Assembly: GCF_000002235.5 (NCBI RefSeq)
Contig: NW_022145558.1
Location: 2,506,870-2,570,869, forward strand
Source: Strongylocentrotus purpuratus
Taxonomy: Eukaryota > Echinodermata > Echinoidea > Camarodonta > Strongylocentrotidae
Length of the DNA stretch: 64,000 nucleotides
Reading direction: 5' to 3'
Both the position numbers and the translations under genes were made by a program. The notes under the pieces are model-generated. The model saw only the letters and a list, made by a program, of their open reading frames with translations, did no database searches and was not told the origin of the DNA. Of the stretch, positions 61,669 to 64,000 are shown in pieces (the first letter of the stretch is position 1; every line of letters starts with the position of its first letter).

Positions 61669-62084
61669 CAGTGGCGTACGCAGGATTTTTTCAAGGGGGG
61701 GGGGGGGGGTTTCAACATTTTGAAATCGGGCCGAAAAATTCGCAACGACTCAGCCAGCCGCTGCATAAGCGGGGGAGGGGGGGGGGGGGGGTAAGATGAC
61801 ACTTTTTTTTTTTTTTTTTTTTGGTCCCCAAAAAATCGCAATGACTCAGCCAGCCGCTGAATAAGCGGGGGGGGGGGGGTAAGAGGACACTTTGATAATT
61901 TGACATTTTCTACGTTGGGGGGTAAGGTCATCTTTTTTAGGTCAGCCATGGGCATAATTTTTTTTTGTATAATTAAAAAAAACAAAAAACAAAGGGGGGG
62001 TTTAGGGGGGTTTCTTAAAAATACACACATAAAAATACCAAAGGAGGGGGTTTAACCCCCTAAACCCCCCTGCGTACGCGCCTG
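61669..62084. mobile_element. hAT-type MITE with 8-bp target site duplication
   Basis: Terminal inverted repeats start CAGTGGCGTACGCAGG and end CCTGCGTACGCGCCTG, flanked by CTGACATA at 61661-61668 and 62085-62092. An 8-bp duplication and CAG(T)G ends are typical of hAT. Inside, a ~110-base block (CGACTCAGCCAGCCGCTG, G run, GACACTTT) is duplicated in tandem. 416 bases, no transposase. Confidence 0.85.
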
Positions 62085-62092
62085 CTGACATA

Positions 62093-62545
62093 TCAGTCTC
62101 CATTGCCTTCTGACAAATTTTCCGAGGCCGGAACTTTGTGGGTTCACAAGCTATTGGTGAACCCGGATATCCCTAAAATTTCATTTTCCCTTTTTGAGTT
62201 TATCGTTATTACTGATCCAAATATAAATTGTGTGAGAATAGGACGACGTGGCCAAGAGTCCAAGGAAGAAAGGAAAACATCGGGTTTGTCAAAGCACTCT
62301 TGGCATCGAAACCCCTGTGCAGGAAATAGATAAAAGTATTTGGTACTTCCACAGGGAAGCAATACAATTTTAACCATGCTTAGTTCTACTTACTAGAAGA
62401 AAAGTGCAGACATTGACACTTGACAATAACCTTCATGAAATTATGATATAGTGTTGTCGTTGCTTATGTACATAATTATGAGGGTCAGATATTAATAGAC
62501 AGTTATGTATACTTTTTGTTTACCATCTTTACCCTCTCCTAGCGC
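62093..62545. other. Non-coding stretch, nothing recognised
   Basis: No histone or other gene could be read here on either strand, although a histone-type 3' end follows. Confidence 0.45.
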
Positions 62546-62548
62546 TAT

Positions 62549-62649
62549 AGTTCTCCTTAGAACTATATGCTAAGAAAGATAACAACAGTCCTTTTCAGGA
62601 CTACACACCCCCAAGAAAGATTACCGAGTCAGAGTCCTTTTCAGGACTC
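62549..62649 (+). promoter_or_regulatory. Three histone-type 3' stem-loops with AAGAAAGA elements
   Basis: 62587-62602 is AGTCCT-TTTC-AGGACT, a 6-bp stem and 4-base TTTC loop like the histone mRNA 3' stem-loop, followed by ACACACC and CAAGAAAGA (62612-62620), the histone downstream element pairing with U7. 62549-62564 is a weaker AGTTCT-CCTT-AGAACT with AAGAAAGA at 62572-62579. 62632-62649 repeats GAGTCCTTTTCAGGACTC without the element. Confidence 0.6.
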
Positions 62650-62957
62650 CTCAACTCTCTCTCTCTCACATGGTGCACCCGCAAACCTACTGTATAGGCT
62701 ATATAATATTTATAAAAAACATAATATGACTATTCCGTTGCAGCGCAATGCGCTAATATGCATTGTTGTAAATACTTACTTTCTTGCACTTGCAATTTTA
62801 TATTCCCTACTTGAAGAAATAAAATTAAAACTTGTCACAGTGAATAAGTAAGCTATCAAGGATTTCATTTCAACTGTTTAAATCATTATATGTATAAATA
62901 TATATATAACCCTTAATATTACATTAAACTGGAATCATAAAAACGGGTATATTACCA

Positions 62958-62976
62958 TAACCCTAACCCTAACCCT
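62958..62976. repeat. Short telomere-like tract (TAACCC)3
   Basis: Three tandem TAACCC units followed by a T. Probably a chance or repair-derived interstitial tract. Confidence 0.7.
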
Positions 62977-62984
62977 GAATTCAA

Positions 62985-63594
62985 AACAAGATAACTAATT
63001 AAACTAATGATTAATGATAGAACCTTTTGTTTCTTGGGAGGTTTTTTATTTTCCTCTGCCTACAAACGTATTAGTAGAATGCGCAGTTCTTTGTACAATC
63101 GTTAACGGGACTCGAAACTGTCCTGCTAATGACCATGTCTACTTAATGTCTCATTTTTAACTACAGATGTTCTAGGCATGACGCTGTATGGTATATATGT
63201 GTATGTATTCAAAGTGCTTTAGAGTTAACATAATTATCATGCATAAAAATACCAGTGCCTTTTTTTTATCAATGTCTAAACCACTAATTTATCAGGATGT
63301 CCTATTTGAGTTCCTCATTCGTCATTTGAAAAGGGGACAATAATTTGTCACTGGTTTAGTGTTCAGACTTCCGTGAATCTTTGAAGGAAATAAACGAAAT
63401 TCACATGAATAAACCGGTTCACTACAACTTTCAAACACAATATGCTAACATTTCAAGTGTGTATAATACAGCGTGACTCAACAAAAATAAGGAAACCATC
63501 CTCCTCCTTCATCCTGCAATATGTCAAGAACCGGTTAAAAGGAAAGAATGAAATTAGGAAACTAAATTAGAGCGATATATTGTTATATATCAAT
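62985..63594. other. Non-coding stretch, nothing recognised
   Basis: AT-rich; no supported gene or repeat. Confidence 0.45.
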
Positions 63595-64000
63595 TACCTT
63601 GCAAAATGATCTCACTAAAATCTCTAATTGGCACTTATCTAACCGTATGTCTCTAAATGTCTCCAAAACGAAAGTGATGAGAATATCTGCAGCGCGCACA
63701 AGGTTGACCCGCCTGCTTACTTCTTGATATCAGCCAATTGAAATTGTCCAGAAAACGAAATATCTTGGAATAATCATAACCATTAACCTGAAGTGGATTC
63801 ACATGTTGGATTATGGTTGTCTCACGTGCAAATCGTATGTTACTCATCACTCCGTTTCTGGGGGTCTCTCATCACCGCCCTACTTTGCCTGTATAAAATC
63901 ACTTGTTCTTCCGCTTTTGAATTTGGTATACCAGCCTGGTTCCCTGTCAATCGTAATCTATGTGACAGATTAGAAAGCATCCAACGTAGAGCAACTCGTC
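63595..64000 (+). mobile_element. Frameshifted LINE fragment running off the right edge
   Basis: The + frames read SNRMSLNVSKTKVMRIS, then VQKTKYLGIII, LKWIHMLDY, YKITCSSAF-like sequence, and NLCDRLESIQRRATR at the very end. This order (NVSKT.VM, KYLGI..D..L.W..H, R...IQRRA.R) is the post-catalytic part of CR1/L2/Jockey reverse transcriptases. Several frame changes, so dead. It differs in sequence from the LINE at 41630. Confidence 0.75.

Noticed and set aside
61473-62030. Pro-rich minus-strand frame of 185 residues
   Set aside because: Its proline runs come from G homopolymers in the hAT MITE.
62103-62333. Frame with RIGRRGQESKEERKTSG as a possible histone upstream of the stem-loops
   Set aside because: Does not match any core histone order or length; basic residues alone are not enough.

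Overview
This window is AT-rich eukaryotic (metazoan) DNA. The best guess is a marine deuterostome invertebrate, probably an echinoderm such as a sea urchin. Reasons: a discoidin gene carrying a tandem block of scavenger-receptor cysteine-rich (SRCR) exons, phase-1 introns, a histone-type 3' stem-loop with a CAAGAAAGA element, CR1/L2-like LINEs, and many short G/C homopolymers and dinucleotide tracts. The species assignment is inference.

Region 1 (1-41614) is almost entirely a tandem and nested array of about 28 repeat bodies, 0.9-2.1 kb each, nearly all on the + strand. Three related families can be told apart. A starts TTAGGTGATACG and ends in a hairpin plus AAAGTCTAG. B starts TCAGGTGGGCTG and ends in a hairpin plus ATCTAG or GTCTAG. 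C starts TTAGGTGGTCTG and ends TTTCTAG. The 5'-TC (or TT), the 3' hairpin just before a terminal CTAG, insertion between A and T, and the absence of any Rep/helicase gene point to non-autonomous Helitron-class (rolling-circle) elements. The extra 5' ends, and bodies with no 5' end, are partly explained by copies inserting into the T-rich linker just inside the 5' end of other copies. Most A units and the C units carry a tRNA-like sequence, most with intact Pol III A and B boxes. Every family carries CRE octamers (TGACGTCA) and two CG-alternating islands at fixed places.

Region 2 (41630-44120) is a 5'-truncated, broken CR1/L2/Jockey-type LINE on + with a pentameric tail. It sits in what looks like an intron of the next gene.

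Region 3 (44375-54329, minus strand) is a host gene or its remains. Going 5' to 3' on the minus strand there are three exons of one discoidin (F5/8 type C) domain, one divergent SRCR-like exon with an in-frame stop, then eleven nearly identical SRCR exons, each in a ~645-bp exon-intron unit. All SRCR exons are symmetric phase 1-1. Two have lost the AG of the splice acceptor and one has a 1-base deletion. No signal-peptide exon, promoter or 3' end was found in the window.

Region 4 (54330-64000) shows no gene I can support. It holds an ~11-bp-period degenerate repeat, an inverted minisatellite palindrome, compound microsatellites, a hAT-type MITE with an 8-bp target duplication, a cluster of histone-type stem-loops, a short telomere-like tract, and a LINE fragment running off the right end. 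A second small TA-flanked MITE (53810-53923) lies in a discoidin intron.
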